A stretch of 64,000 nucleotides of DNA, taken from Methanovulcanius yangii. GTDB lineage: Archaea; Halobacteriota; Methanomicrobia; Methanomicrobiales; Methanomicrobiaceae. Positions within the stretch are counted from its first letter, which is position 1. Each line of letters starts with the position of its first letter. Both the position numbers and the translations under genes were made by a program. Positions 53,451-62,422 of this stretch are shown piece by piece. The notes below the pieces were generated by a model that was not told the origin of the DNA, did no database searches, and saw only the letters and a program-made list of their open reading frames with translations. The stretch is taken from the NCBI RefSeq assembly GCF_018687785.1, contig NZ_LTBL01000001.1, positions 62,001-126,000 on the forward strand. The letters are read 5' to 3'.

Positions 53451-54755
53451 TCAGACTCCGTTTGCGATCTGGTGGATCGGTTTGTTGAACACGTCGATCT
53501 GACCGTAGGTCTCTCCCATGATCTTGGAAGTGCTCTCCGGCGAGAACATCTGGGTTCCTGCGTCAAGTGCACAGGCTGCAACCACACACGGAATTGCGAT
53601 TCCGTTTGCGTGACGGGTCACGACGTGGTTTCCGTTGAAGATACCGGGGCCACCGCCACCGTAGATGGAGTGGCTGAAGAAGGAGAATCCGACTGCGGTT
53701 CCCATCATACGACCGAAGTCTGCACTGGGAAGTCCGGTCTCGTGTTCGAGAAGGTCGTTGAAGTACAGAAGGGTCGAGGAGACTGCCTGTGCGAAACGGC
53801 CTGCACCACAGTTGACGATGGTTGCTGCCATGGAACCGGCTGCTGCGTATGCGTTCCACATCATCGGGTCCTTCGTGTCGTAGAACTGGAAGTACTCTCC
53901 CTTCTTGCCCGGCAGGATGACCTTGTCCTCGATGGCACGCTCGACGAGCGACTGAACGACGGTACCGACGGTTCCGGTCTCGCCGTTTGCCTTCACGAGG
54001 TCGTAGACCATGTTGTTGGCGTTGAGGCCCTGGTATGCGTAGCTGAGGAGCTGGTTGCGCTCGAACTGGCCGATTGCCATACCCATCTCGAACTCACCGG
54101 CGGTCTCGAGGGTTGCTGCGAGTGCTGCGCCCTGGAGTGCATTCTTGCCGGTCATCATCACGTAGTGGTTGACCGGGATGTTGCGGAGTGCGTACCCGAT
54201 ACCTTCGTTGTTCTGAGGGATGTTCAGGATGGAGGTGACGAGTGCACCGTTCATGTCCTGGGTGTGCGGGTATCCGCCCCAGCAGGCTGCCTTGACTGTG
54301 GATGCGTGGAATGCGTTGATGTCGAACTGGTCGACGATTGCATAGGTGACTGCAGATGCGACTGCGGTGATTGCTGCATCGTAGGTTGCGGCATTGTCCA
54401 GACGCTTGCGCGGTACCTGGACGAGAAGGAGCTTTCCATCGTTGAACTGGAGGATCTCTGTGTCGTCGCCTTCTTCGATCTGGACCATTTCCTTGATCTG
54501 TGCGATGATGGCGTCCTTGTTCTCCATGATGGGGAGATTGAGCTCACGGCCCTTGATCTTTCCTTTGCCAAGGTTACCTGACTTGAGGGCAGCTTCGATG
54601 CCCGCAAGGTTGACATTAATCGTTCTCTTGGTCAGGTCGATGATCTTGCTTGTTGCAGGGTTGACCATGGGGCTAACCTTGTCAAGTGAGACATCACTCT
54701 TCAGCAACTTGCCGTCGTCTGAGTAGAGGTCGATTGTTTCTGAATATCTTGCCAT
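53451..54755 (-). CDS. mcrB: Methyl-coenzyme M reductase subunit beta
   Basis: A 434-residue McrB. It has the active-site tyrosine Y365 in FSHSIYGGGGPGIFNGNH and blocks such as 'LRNIPVNHYVMMTGKNALQG' and 'YAYQGLNANNMVYDLV'. The beta subunit completes the active-site pocket around F430 and coenzyme B. It is the first gene of the operon; the leader is about 105 bases long, with AAAGGA about nine bases before the ATG and a hairpin at the predicted 5' end. Confidence 0.99.
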   Translation of the reverse strand: MARYSETIDLYSDDGKLLKSDVSLDKVSPMVNPATSKIIDLTKRTINVNLAGIEAALKSGNLGKGKIKGRELNLPIMENKDAIIAQIKEMVQIEEGDDTEILQFNDGKLLLVQVPRKRLDNAATYDAAITAVASAVTYAIVDQFDINAFHASTVKAACWGGYPHTQDMNGALVTSILNIPQNNEGIGYALRNIPVNHYVMMTGKNALQGAALAATLETAGEFEMGMAIGQFERNQLLSYAYQGLNANNMVYDLVKANGETGTVGTVVQSLVERAIEDKVILPGKKGEYFQFYDTKDPMMWNAYAAAGSMAATIVNCGAGRFAQAVSSTLLYFNDLLEHETGLPSADFGRMMGTAVGFSFFSHSIYGGGGPGIFNGNHVVTRHANGIAIPCVVAACALDAGTQMFSPESTSKIMGETYGQIDVFNKPIHQIANGV

Positions 54756-54838
54756 GTTATTCTGTCCTTTTCAGTTTGTGCAAATTGGATTTTGGAGAAA
54801 GAAACCGGTACACTACTCCCAGCCCTTTTCGAAGATAT

Positions 54839-54861
54839 CTACTGCAGGTTCCCGCAGGTAG
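54839..54861 (-). promoter_or_regulatory. Hairpin at predicted 5' end of mcr transcript
   Basis: On the minus strand CTAC-C-TGC pairs with GCA-GTAG around the loop GGGAACCT. The hairpin starts within about one base of the predicted transcription start, about 95 bases upstream of mcrB. Confidence 0.4.
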
Positions 54862-54883
54862 ACTATACGAATTTTCTAGAATA

Positions 54884-54891
54884 GAATATAA
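54884..54891 (-). promoter_or_regulatory. TATA box of mcr operon
   Basis: TTATATTC on the minus strand in a very AT-rich context, predicting a start near 54862 and a leader of about 105 bases. Other AT-rich stretches nearby could serve instead. Confidence 0.5.
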
Positions 54892-55433
54892 GTTTTCTTA
54901 AATCGTGTGAATATTTTTGTAAAATAATATTTTTCGGCCATGGTTGGAAAAGGCATTTATTGATCAATTTGTGATCAGAATTGAAATTGGTGCCCAATAT
55001 GAATTTTGTCGGAATGGTATCCTCGTAATACAATATGAACTTTTTGAAAGTTATAATTCATACTATGTAAGTTAAATGGTAATTTTATTATGATATAATG
55101 CTAATAAATTTGAATATAGTATTATATTTGGTTATGTGCTTACACCTGTTAAACTCGATGGTATATAGCTTTTTTTAGATTCCGCCTGATTTTTGTGTCT
55201 GATATAGCAAAACCGAGTCAAAATGAGCATTATATATAAAAATTACGAATTGAAGGTTCTTGATTGGTATTTAAAGGCTTTTTATGGGTTTATATGCGGC
55301 GCGTGGAGTTGTACTGGAATTTTTGGTGGGCGATATGTGATGCTTTATTGTGGGGGGTTCGATTATCCCCTCCGGGTTGTGGTAGTTGGTTGTTTGATTG
55401 ATTGATTTTGATTGGATGTAAGATTGATTGTAT

Positions 55434-55475
55434 GGTTGGTTGGTTGGTTGGTTGGTTGGTTGGTTGGTTGGTTGG
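55434..55475 (+). repeat. Tetranucleotide repeat (GGTT)10.5
   Basis: Forty-two bases of uninterrupted GGTT units, preceded by a shorter TTGA/GATT repeat (55392-55410). The tract lies about 150-195 bases upstream of the start of the PEF-CTERM surface protein. Such tracts gain and lose units by slippage. Confidence 0.85.
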
Positions 55476-55627
55476 GCAGACCGCACGGGTTTGAGCAGGT
55501 ATGACGTGGGTGTTTGCTGTTCAGTTGTGCCTGACATACTACTAATAAGACCTGGACGGATTTTCCGTCGGATTCGGAGAGGGGAGCGGGGCTTCCCTGA
55601 TGAACCACAGATGATGGAGGAATCTAT

Positions 55628-57238
55628 GTGAAGAGAATAATGCTATGGGTATGTTTCGTCATTGGTCTCGTCCTCCTCTGCACCGGAGCGGGTGCTGCGG
55701 CAACCCCCGGGGAGATTGGAGATTCGATCGATGATGGAATCGACTGGCTGGTGTCAGTCCAGAATGCCGACGGCTCGTGGGGGCCGGCCGGCTCGGATCG
55801 ATATGGTACAACCGGTCTAATTCTCGTGAAACTGGAGGATCGGGCGTTTGAGCTGGGATACGACGGCCCGTTCGATCCCGATTATCCGCTGAAGGACAAT
55901 GTCGAGGATGGTCTGGGGTATCTCCTGCCATATGCCAATACAATGGCCATTTCAGTACAGGCGGCAGGAAATGCGGATACCAATGGCAATGGCCTCGGTG
56001 TCAGCGTCAACAACCGGATATATGATACCGGCATCCTGATGATGGCGATTGCTGCCGGCAGGGACCCCGATCAGGTCGTGGCGTCCGGTCCGCTGGCGGG
56101 ATGGACCTATGGTGAAGTCCTGCAGGATCTGACGGATTATATGGCATACGCCCAGACGGATGCCGGGAATGGCCGTGGCGGCTGGTATTATAATGCGGTA
56201 AGCGGTGGGTCGTCAGCGGATCAATCGAATGCCGGGTATGCAATGCTGGGCATACTGTATGCCGTCAACCCGTTCTATGGGTATGAGTGCGATCTCCCGG
56301 CCTTCGTTGAGGATGAGCTGGATTACTGGATTGATTACATCCAGAGCGACTGGATCCCCGCAGGAGTAAATGAGGACTGGGACGGTGGCTCCGGCTATAC
56401 TGTCCCCGACAACTGGGTCAACTCGCTGAAGACGGGCAATCTGCTCACCCAGATGGCGTTCGTCGGTGATGACTCTTCGGACGAGCGGGTTCAGGAAGCC
56501 CTCAACTACATCGGTCGCCACTGGGACGAGGACTGGGTCCAGGGGTGGGGAATGACCGGCTCTGTCCAGTATCAGGCAACATACTGTCTGATGAAGGGAT
56601 TTGAGAGCATGGGCACTTCCCTGGACGGTGTGCCGGGCGTTGCGGACTGGTACGATGACATGGCAACTGAAATCATCGGCGAACAGAACGCTGATGGGTC
56701 CTGGCCGTCGACACCTGCATACATCCAGACCACCGGAGGGACATCCCACTGGGTCAGTAAGGAGCTTTCCACCGCGTGGGCGCTCCTGACCCTCGAACGG
56801 TTTGCTCCCCCGCCGCCTGAGGCCGACTTCAATGTGGTCAAGTCCGCGTCCGATACGGTAGTCAGTGCCGGCGAATCCGTGACCTATTCCTACTACGTCG
56901 AGAACAACGGTGATCTGCCGATCGTAGACGTCGTCCTCACCGATGACCAGCTCGGCGTCATTGCAGGGCCGGACAGTGGTGATACCGACGGTGACGGAGA
57001 GCTGGATCCGGGCGAGACCTGGGTGTACACGGCAACGACCACCGTGCTTGAAACCACGACCAACACCGCAGAGGCGACCGGAGCCGATCCTGCCGGTGCC
57101 CCGCTTGATGCAACCAGCAACGAGGTGACGGTCACGGTGGAAGGAGCACCGCCGGTGCCCGAGTTCCCGGCACTCTATGTGCCGTTGATGGTGATCGGGG
57201 CGGTCTTCCTGCTCGCGGCGTATGTCCGGCGGAAGTAG
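55628..57238 (+). CDS. PEF-CTERM surface protein with terpene-cyclase-like toroid
   Basis: A 536-residue surface protein. It has a signal peptide (1-25). An alpha/alpha-toroid domain (about 30-395) follows, with prenyltransferase/squalene-cyclase repeat marks such as 'DWLVSVQNADGSWG', 'EQNADGSWPSTPAYIQT' and 'WALLTLERF'. A DUF11-type domain (about 400-500) has 'GESVTYSYYVENNGDLPI'. The end VPEFPALYVPLMVIGAVFLL followed by AAYVRRK is a PEF-CTERM archaeosortase signal. The start is a GTG at 55628 with GGAGGA six bases upstream. No catalytic Asp motif is seen, so the toroid is likely structural or ligand-binding. Confidence 0.9.
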   Translation: MKRIMLWVCFVIGLVLLCTGAGAAATPGEIGDSIDDGIDWLVSVQNADGSWGPAGSDRYGTTGLILVKLEDRAFELGYDGPFDPDYPLKDNVEDGLGYLLPYANTMAISVQAAGNADTNGNGLGVSVNNRIYDTGILMMAIAAGRDPDQVVASGPLAGWTYGEVLQDLTDYMAYAQTDAGNGRGGWYYNAVSGGSSADQSNAGYAMLGILYAVNPFYGYECDLPAFVEDELDYWIDYIQSDWIPAGVNEDWDGGSGYTVPDNWVNSLKTGNLLTQMAFVGDDSSDERVQEALNYIGRHWDEDWVQGWGMTGSVQYQATYCLMKGFESMGTSLDGVPGVADWYDDMATEIIGEQNADGSWPSTPAYIQTTGGTSHWVSKELSTAWALLTLERFAPPPPEADFNVVKSASDTVVSAGESVTYSYYVENNGDLPIVDVVLTDDQLGVIAGPDSGDTDGDGELDPGETWVYTATTTVLETTTNTAEATGADPAGAPLDATSNEVTVTVEGAPPVPEFPALYVPLMVIGAVFLLAAYVRRK

Positions 57239-57364
57239 GGATACCTCCCTTCTTCTCGATTTTTCTTCTTTTTCTCACTCTGCCCTTGAGGAACGCATGG
57301 ATGGTCAGGCGAAACATCCATGTGGGGGGAGGGATAGTATACCCCGTACAGGAGATGAACGGAG

Positions 57365-57883
57365 ATGACGGAGACCGTCCCCTATGAGATCACCGGCACG
57401 GCGGGAGAGATCGAGTTTCGGAAGTACCCTCCGCTGGTGCTGGCAACCGTCGAGAGTCCCGGGGATGACTCCGGGTTTAACCTGCTCTTTGCCTATATCT
57501 CGGGGCACAATTCCACAAGGGATACCATCTCGATGACCTCTCCGGTCATCACCTCCGAGAAGATCCCGATGACGGCGCCGGTCGTGTCCGATACGGCATC
57601 GATGTCGTTCGTGATGCCGCCGGGGAAGAGGCGGGACGAGATCCCGGCCCCGGTGGACGGCCGGGTGCGGATCGTTCCGGTGCCGGAACGGGAGGTGGCC
57701 GTCATCCGCTTCAGGGGATATGCCCGGCGTGACGAGGTGGCGGCGGTGGAGGTGCGGCTGAAAGAAGGTCTCCGAAAGGCCGGCGTCCACCTGGGAGGGG
57801 AGCCGTTTCTCATGCGGTACAATCCGCCGTGGACTCCGGGGTTCCTGCGGCGAAACGAGGTGGGGGTGGAGATCCGGCGGTGA
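57365..57883 (+). CDS. SOUL heme-binding family protein
   Basis: A 172-residue SOUL/HEBP protein: PYEITGTAGEIEFRKYPPLV at the start, 'ISMTSPVITSEKIPMTAPV' in the middle, then 'VIRFRGYARRDEV' and the ending 'MRYNPPWTPGFLRRNEVGV'. The family binds heme in eukaryotes, but prokaryotic members are of uncertain function. No heme operon is nearby. Single gene; a weak ribosome site (GGAG) lies before the ATG. Confidence 0.9.
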   Translation: MTETVPYEITGTAGEIEFRKYPPLVLATVESPGDDSGFNLLFAYISGHNSTRDTISMTSPVITSEKIPMTAPVVSDTASMSFVMPPGKRRDEIPAPVDGRVRIVPVPEREVAVIRFRGYARRDEVAAVEVRLKEGLRKAGVHLGGEPFLMRYNPPWTPGFLRRNEVGVEIRR

Positions 57884-58010
57884 TGATGGGTTGCGATGGA
57901 TCAACCGCCGTTCGCGGATGACGACGGCGACCGTCGATGTTCGCCGGTTCTCACCTGCGTCCCCGTAAATTTTGATGAAAGAGGAGGGTGGGTATTTGAG
58001 GAACGCTTCT

Positions 58011-58403
58011 TTACGCCTTCCCGAACCACTGCTTCACATTCTCCTTGAACAGGTACCACAGGATGATCAGCGGAATGATGAGTCCCACGGCCGTGCCCAG
58101 CAGGCCTCCCATCGTGTGTCCTGCAACCCACCAGTTGTAGAGGGCGAGAAGGATATTGAGAACTCCGAAGACGACGGCAACGGTCCAGACCCAGCCCCAG
58201 CCTTTGAAGCATCCCCATCCGAGCAGGAGATCAATTATTCCGATGATAATGAGCGGGACGCCTGCGAGAGCTCCCAGCCCGGCAACGCCGATCAGGGAAC
58301 CTGCCCCGATCGCTCCAATGCCCCCGATGAGCGCGAGTATCCCTATGATGAAATACAAAGCGCCAATGATAGTAACCCCAAGGGGTCTTGATAATTCAGG
58401 CAT
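58011..58403 (-). CDS. Four-helix small membrane protein (leaderless)
   Basis: A 130-residue membrane protein. PLGVTIIGALYFIIGILALI opens helix 1; about four helices in all, one with 'GIIDLLLGWGCFKGWGW'. The C-terminus is KENVKQWFGKA. It resembles small archaeal membrane proteins with the 'RPxGVTIIAxLYxIxGxL' start but has no assigned function. TTAATATACATA (58421-58432) is centred 25 bases before the ATG at 58403, so it is leaderless. Confidence 0.78.
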   Translation of the reverse strand: MPELSRPLGVTIIGALYFIIGILALIGGIGAIGAGSLIGVAGLGALAGVPLIIIGIIDLLLGWGCFKGWGWVWTVAVVFGVLNILLALYNWWVAGHTMGGLLGTAVGLIIPLIILWYLFKENVKQWFGKA

Positions 58404-58420
58404 GGGGGGAAATCGTCAAT

Positions 58421-58432
58421 TATGTATATTAA
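58421..58432 (-). promoter_or_regulatory. TATA box of leaderless four-helix membrane protein
   Basis: TTAATATACATA on the minus strand, about 25 bases before the ATG at 58403. Confidence 0.55.
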
Positions 58433-58607
58433 TCTATCTCGCGTGATTGCTGTGGGAAGAGGATTGCGACGTACAATGGGGGCATTATGATACGATTCTC
58501 TGTCATCCGGGGCTGATGGTGCAGTTTTGTTCGCCGGATAGGCTGGGTTGATCCGGCCGGGCACGGTGAATGTGCACGTCAGGGATATGGCGGTATTTTC
58601 ACTCCTG

Positions 58608-58928
58608 TCATATCCCGTACTCCCCCGTAACCCTCGTCCCCAGATACGTTCTCGATTCCACATATCTGAACGTCGCCAGCTCTTCCTTTTCAAATATCGC
58701 CCGCGCCTCAAGAGATTCCAGGGTCGGCCATTCCTCAAGCCCGATATAATCCCACTCTTCATTCGACCACCGGCAGTCAATCGTCATGATGAGTTTCATC
58801 CCGCATTCGTCCATCTGCCTGCGGTCCTTTTGCATGAACGCGGCCTTTTCTTCATCAGAAAGGTCGTAAAATGCGTCCTTCATTTTGGCGAAATACAGTC
58901 TGATAATTGGTTTTGTCTCTGCCTTCAT
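58608..58928 (-). CDS. Conserved-looking small protein, unknown (alpha/beta)
   Basis: A 106-residue protein without signal or membrane helix: TKPIIRLYFAKMKDAFYDLS, then 'ECGMKLIMTIDCRWSNEEWD' and 'YIGLEEWPTLESLEARAIF'. The pattern (strand, helix with DLSDEEK, strand, long helix) resembles dimeric alpha/beta-barrel proteins. The ATG at 58928 has GGTGAT seven bases upstream; a longer in-frame start at 58967 lacks one. The function is unknown. Confidence 0.75.
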   Translation of the reverse strand: MKAETKPIIRLYFAKMKDAFYDLSDEEKAAFMQKDRRQMDECGMKLIMTIDCRWSNEEWDYIGLEEWPTLESLEARAIFEKEELATFRYVESRTYLGTRVTGEYGI

Positions 58929-59050
58929 ATTGATATCACCGCTCCCCGCTGTTCTTAGATGTTCCACGCTGTCATGTCACATGAAATGCGTGACTGATGA
59001 TAATGGAATCGGTGACGTGGTGCAAAAATCTGAGGTCGATGGGAAAAAAG

Positions 59051-62032
59051 TTATGGATCTTGGATCCAGAAATCCGTCTGGACCAACTTATTTGCCTTGA
59101 GTGCGACAGACGCCCCCTCTCCTCCGGTCGAGAGGGTCCATGTCTGCTCTTTTCCGGTGTGCTTGTAGTAGTAGAAGTAGAACCCGTCCTCGTTGGTCTG
59201 CACGGTCGCAAACACCTCTCCGTTCGGGTCCGTGATGGTTAGTGTCGCCCCCGCCACCGGTTCTCCGTCTGCATCAAAGACGAACCCGGCAAAGCCCGGA
59301 TCCCTCTTGAAGACGTTCTCGTTCTGGATGGTCCGGGTATCGGACTCATCGGTGTCGGTCACCGTGAAGTCATACCATTGGAGATCCAGAATTGTGCCGA
59401 CCCCTGGAATGTCACCATGGTAGATGGCATCGTTCCCGCTCTTCCTGTACATGGTCTCCTTCTTCCATCCGAAGTCCAGGTGAACTGTGAGGTAGATGAG
59501 GCCTCCCTCGGGTACCGTCGCATCGACCGTGATTGTATTCCCTGCGATGGTGGAGGCGGACGGAATTTCGTTCACCGCTGTATAGCAGTCTCCGGCGACG
59601 ATCACATCGCTGTAGGCATGGATCGGGCGTGCTCCCTTGGTGATAAACGGTGTCGGCAATTCGATGGTGAAGGTCTCCTCATCCCCGGCCTCTCCGGTAA
59701 AGAAGACGTTGTAATAGAATTGGCCGGGGTTACTTGCCGAGAGTTTGTAGATTCCGTTCCCCGAGGGGTAATCCGGCGTAAAGATCAGGCGGAACTGCTG
59801 TCCTTCGGTTCCCGTGTCCGTGTCAAACTCACAGAGGTCGCTGGTCGTCACCTTGCTCCAGGGGAGGACGGTCACCGACCAGTCATCGCAGTTGTTGCAG
59901 AGATTGGCGTCGCCTCCCATCCGGTATTCGGCGGGTTCATTCGCATCGGCCACGCAGGCTTCGTTCACCAGCTCGGTGTCCACCGGGGTGTCGGCGGGAA
60001 CCGTATACTCGCATTCGAAGGTCCACTCCTCTCCGGGATCGATCCGGCAATTGCCATTCGCATCCCCGTCGACATATGTCACGGGACTACAGGTATCGTC
60101 CGTCACCTCGGGCGAAACACTGGCGGGTCCGGCATTCGTTACCAGATACGAGTAGGTGATGGTCTCTCCGGGATGGGCATAGTCGGGGCCGCTCTTTTCC
60201 ACCGCCAGATCGTAGTGGATGATGTTGGTGAATGTGATGTCGTTCCAGCCACCCGTATTTTCCGGGTCGATGGTCCAGGTTTTTCCTGCACACAGGATCT
60301 CAAAGCCGTCCGGCAGATCGGTTGCCCGCTCCTCCGCTCTCCAGGAGCCCTCGCTCAGCCAGAGCTCGGCCGGGTCGTTTAACCAGGAGGGATTCGTGTT
60401 CCAGCCATAAATCGAAGTGGTGCCGACGTCCATTCCTCCCTTCTGGAGGTACACCGGGAAGTACGGGAGGGGATTTTCTGCGGGAGGGGTATATTGCACA
60501 CCGTAATAGCAGTGGTAGCAGTTGCATTTCGGATCTTTGGTCTGATAGAGATAGACGTTCTTGCGTACGATAGCTGCCCGTAAGTAGTAACTGTCGCTGG
60601 CGCTCACCTGAGACGAATCATACTGTCCCGTTGCCGTCACTGTGTTGTTGATATACGCCGCAGGGTTGAAGTCGGCGGGGTTGGGGGTAAAGGTGCATTC
60701 GTACGTCCATTCCTCGCCCGGGTCCAGCGTGTCGTCCACGGCATCTCCTGCCACATACCCGACCGGGCAACAGGTGTCATCCTCGACACTCACATCGGTA
60801 ATGCCGATACTTCCGGTGTTGGTCACCAGATAGGTGTACGTGAGGGCGTCTCCTTTCTCTGCCCAGACAGGACCCTCCTTTTCCACGTGGAGGGGGTTTG
60901 CACGTATTCCCTTGGCAAACTTCAGGTCCCCATTCGACCCGAAGGCAAAGTAGCTGATCCGGGGGTCGCCCGTGATCGGGTCCACCGCCAGCGACGTGTC
61001 TTCACCGACGTTTTCCGCATCATCCGCGGTCTCGATCTGCCATGCGGCCCCGTCCCATGCGGCATACTTCAGGTAATAATTGGTCTGATCAAAGTAGCTG
61101 ATCCGGGGATACCCGGTTGCCGGGTCCAGTGCGAGGGACGTGTATTTACCGACGTTTCCCACACCATCCACGGTCTCGATCTGCCATGCGGCCCCGTCCC
61201 ATGCGGCAAATTTCAGGTTATCTCCTGTAGCATCCCAGTAGCTGATCCGGGGGTACCCGGCACTGTCGAGTGCGAGGGACGTGTGTTCACCGACGTCTCC
61301 TGCATCATCCACGGTCTCGATCTGCCATGCGGCCCCGTCCCATGCGGCATACTTCAATGTAATGTCAGTTGGCCATTCGCAGTAACTGATCCGCGGATAG
61401 CCGGTACCGGGGTCCAGTGCGAGGGAACAATCCCGGCCTGCACCGTCTCCGGAATCGACGGTCTCGATCTGCCATGCGGCCCCGTCCCATGCGGCATACC
61501 TGAGTTCATGAGCCGGGGAATGTACATATTGATAGCTGATCCGGGGGTTTCCGGCACTGTCGAGTGCGAGGGACATGTAGTAATACGTAGTATAGCCACT
61601 CTCAGATTCCACGGTCTCGATCTGCCATGCGGCCCCGTCCCATGCGGCATACTTCACCGCATTCGTTGTCTGATCCCAGTAACTGATCCGGGGATACCCG
61701 GTGGTGGGATCGAGTGCAAGGGACGTATGAAGGCCGGTGTCTCCCGCAGAATCCACGGTTTCGATCTGCCATGCGGCCCCGTCCCATGCGGCATACTTCA
61801 GGTCACTTCTTGTCGGAGCATCATCCCAGTAGCTGATTCGGGGATACCTGCTGATTGGGTCCAGCGCAAGGGACGAAAACTGGCCGGTCCAGCCATCGGC
61901 ATCGACCGTTTCGATCTGCCAGGTATTGATTGCCGATACCGAACTGATGCCAAGAGCGATCAACAGCAGGATTGCAAGGGGTGTACAGGGTTTGTGTACT
62001 CTCCGATCTCTCATGTAAGAATTGCGTTTCAT
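59051..62032 (-). CDS. Giant secreted repeat protein with DUF11 and CarboxypepD-like domains
   Basis: A 993-residue secreted protein. The signal peptide is about residues 12-35 (ending SVSA). Next are seven ~48-residue repeats, six of which carry the near-identical AAWDGAAWQIETV core. Two DUF11-type domains follow ('GDALTYTYLVTNTGSIGITD' and a second with 'GETITYSYLVTNAGPASV'), each with a Cys-containing DDTC loop. Near the end is a CarboxypepD-regulatory-like domain (GFVFDADGEPVAGATLTI). There is no C-terminal anchor. GAGGTGA lies five bases before the ATG. The repeat type is shared with the giant protein at 23493-27287. Confidence 0.9.
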   Translation of the reverse strand: MKRNSYMRDRRVHKPCTPLAILLLIALGISSVSAINTWQIETVDADGWTGQFSSLALDPISRYPRISYWDDAPTRSDLKYAAWDGAAWQIETVDSAGDTGLHTSLALDPTTGYPRISYWDQTTNAVKYAAWDGAAWQIETVESESGYTTYYYMSLALDSAGNPRISYQYVHSPAHELRYAAWDGAAWQIETVDSGDGAGRDCSLALDPGTGYPRISYCEWPTDITLKYAAWDGAAWQIETVDDAGDVGEHTSLALDSAGYPRISYWDATGDNLKFAAWDGAAWQIETVDGVGNVGKYTSLALDPATGYPRISYFDQTNYYLKYAAWDGAAWQIETADDAENVGEDTSLAVDPITGDPRISYFAFGSNGDLKFAKGIRANPLHVEKEGPVWAEKGDALTYTYLVTNTGSIGITDVSVEDDTCCPVGYVAGDAVDDTLDPGEEWTYECTFTPNPADFNPAAYINNTVTATGQYDSSQVSASDSYYLRAAIVRKNVYLYQTKDPKCNCYHCYYGVQYTPPAENPLPYFPVYLQKGGMDVGTTSIYGWNTNPSWLNDPAELWLSEGSWRAEERATDLPDGFEILCAGKTWTIDPENTGGWNDITFTNIIHYDLAVEKSGPDYAHPGETITYSYLVTNAGPASVSPEVTDDTCSPVTYVDGDANGNCRIDPGEEWTFECEYTVPADTPVDTELVNEACVADANEPAEYRMGGDANLCNNCDDWSVTVLPWSKVTTSDLCEFDTDTGTEGQQFRLIFTPDYPSGNGIYKLSASNPGQFYYNVFFTGEAGDEETFTIELPTPFITKGARPIHAYSDVIVAGDCYTAVNEIPSASTIAGNTITVDATVPEGGLIYLTVHLDFGWKKETMYRKSGNDAIYHGDIPGVGTILDLQWYDFTVTDTDESDTRTIQNENVFKRDPGFAGFVFDADGEPVAGATLTITDPNGEVFATVQTNEDGFYFYYYKHTGKEQTWTLSTGGEGASVALKANKLVQTDFWIQDP
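61020..61800 (-). repeat. Six near-identical repeat units in giant protein gene
   Basis: A 30-base core (on the plus strand GATCTGCCATGCGGCCCCGT and the following bases) recurs at about 61034, 61174, 61319, 61469, 61619 and 61763, spaced 140-150 bases apart. The near-identity at the DNA level suggests recent amplification or gene conversion. Confidence 0.75.
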
Positions 62033-62422
62033 AGACTCACCTCATGAGGATCCTGTTGAGGGACCGTTCCGGCGTTGTTCCATCGTCCTGCAACTCCGGG
62101 ACGGTTAGGATCCCTTCTTCCGCCCACGCAGTATCTGGTTAGTAGGGTGTCCCAATCGGCACGTCAGAGCTCTGATTCAATAGGGGCAGGTGTGGATACG
62201 ATCCCAAGCATGCTATAAATACGTTACGTCAACTATGGCGGAGTTGTTCCGGAGGGATACAATATATTGTTCGTCCAGCAACTGCGCTGATTGTTGTTGC
62301 CGGGTACACTTTCATCCGAAAGGCATGAGGTACTGCATGAGCCGCTCCGGTCTGCATGGTCTTTTTTTTGCAATTTAGGGAACCTTCCTTATTATCCGAT
62401 CAGACATCCCATGATACCGGTA
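62033..62422. other. Spacer between divergent genes
   Basis: About 390 bases with no gene. A T8 run lies at 62362-62369 and a TATA-like TTATTATCC at 62389-62397, the latter suited to the downstream methyltransferase. Confidence 0.45.

Larger units (their letters stand above)
54756..55627. other. Long AT-rich spacer between mcr operon and surface gene
   Basis: About 870 bases without a convincing gene; many TATA-like stretches and no good ribosome sites. It carries the mcr promoter and leader hairpin at the left and a tetranucleotide tract at the right. A short plus-strand frame at 55223-55405 has no support. Confidence 0.5.

Noticed and set aside
53409-54581. Long plus-strand frame opposite mcrB
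   Set aside because: Asymmetric codon use in mcrB leaves the opposite frame open; no start signal, and the Cys/Asp/Val-rich composition is an artefact.
55271-55537. Minus-strand frame encoding NQPT repeats
   Set aside because: It is simply the translation of the (GGTT)n tract; no start signal or flanking coding character.
60887-62047. Plus-strand repeats with 'GLDLPCGPVPCGI' units
   Set aside because: This is the complement of the AAWDGAAWQIETV repeats; the minus strand has the signal peptide, ribosome site and known domains.
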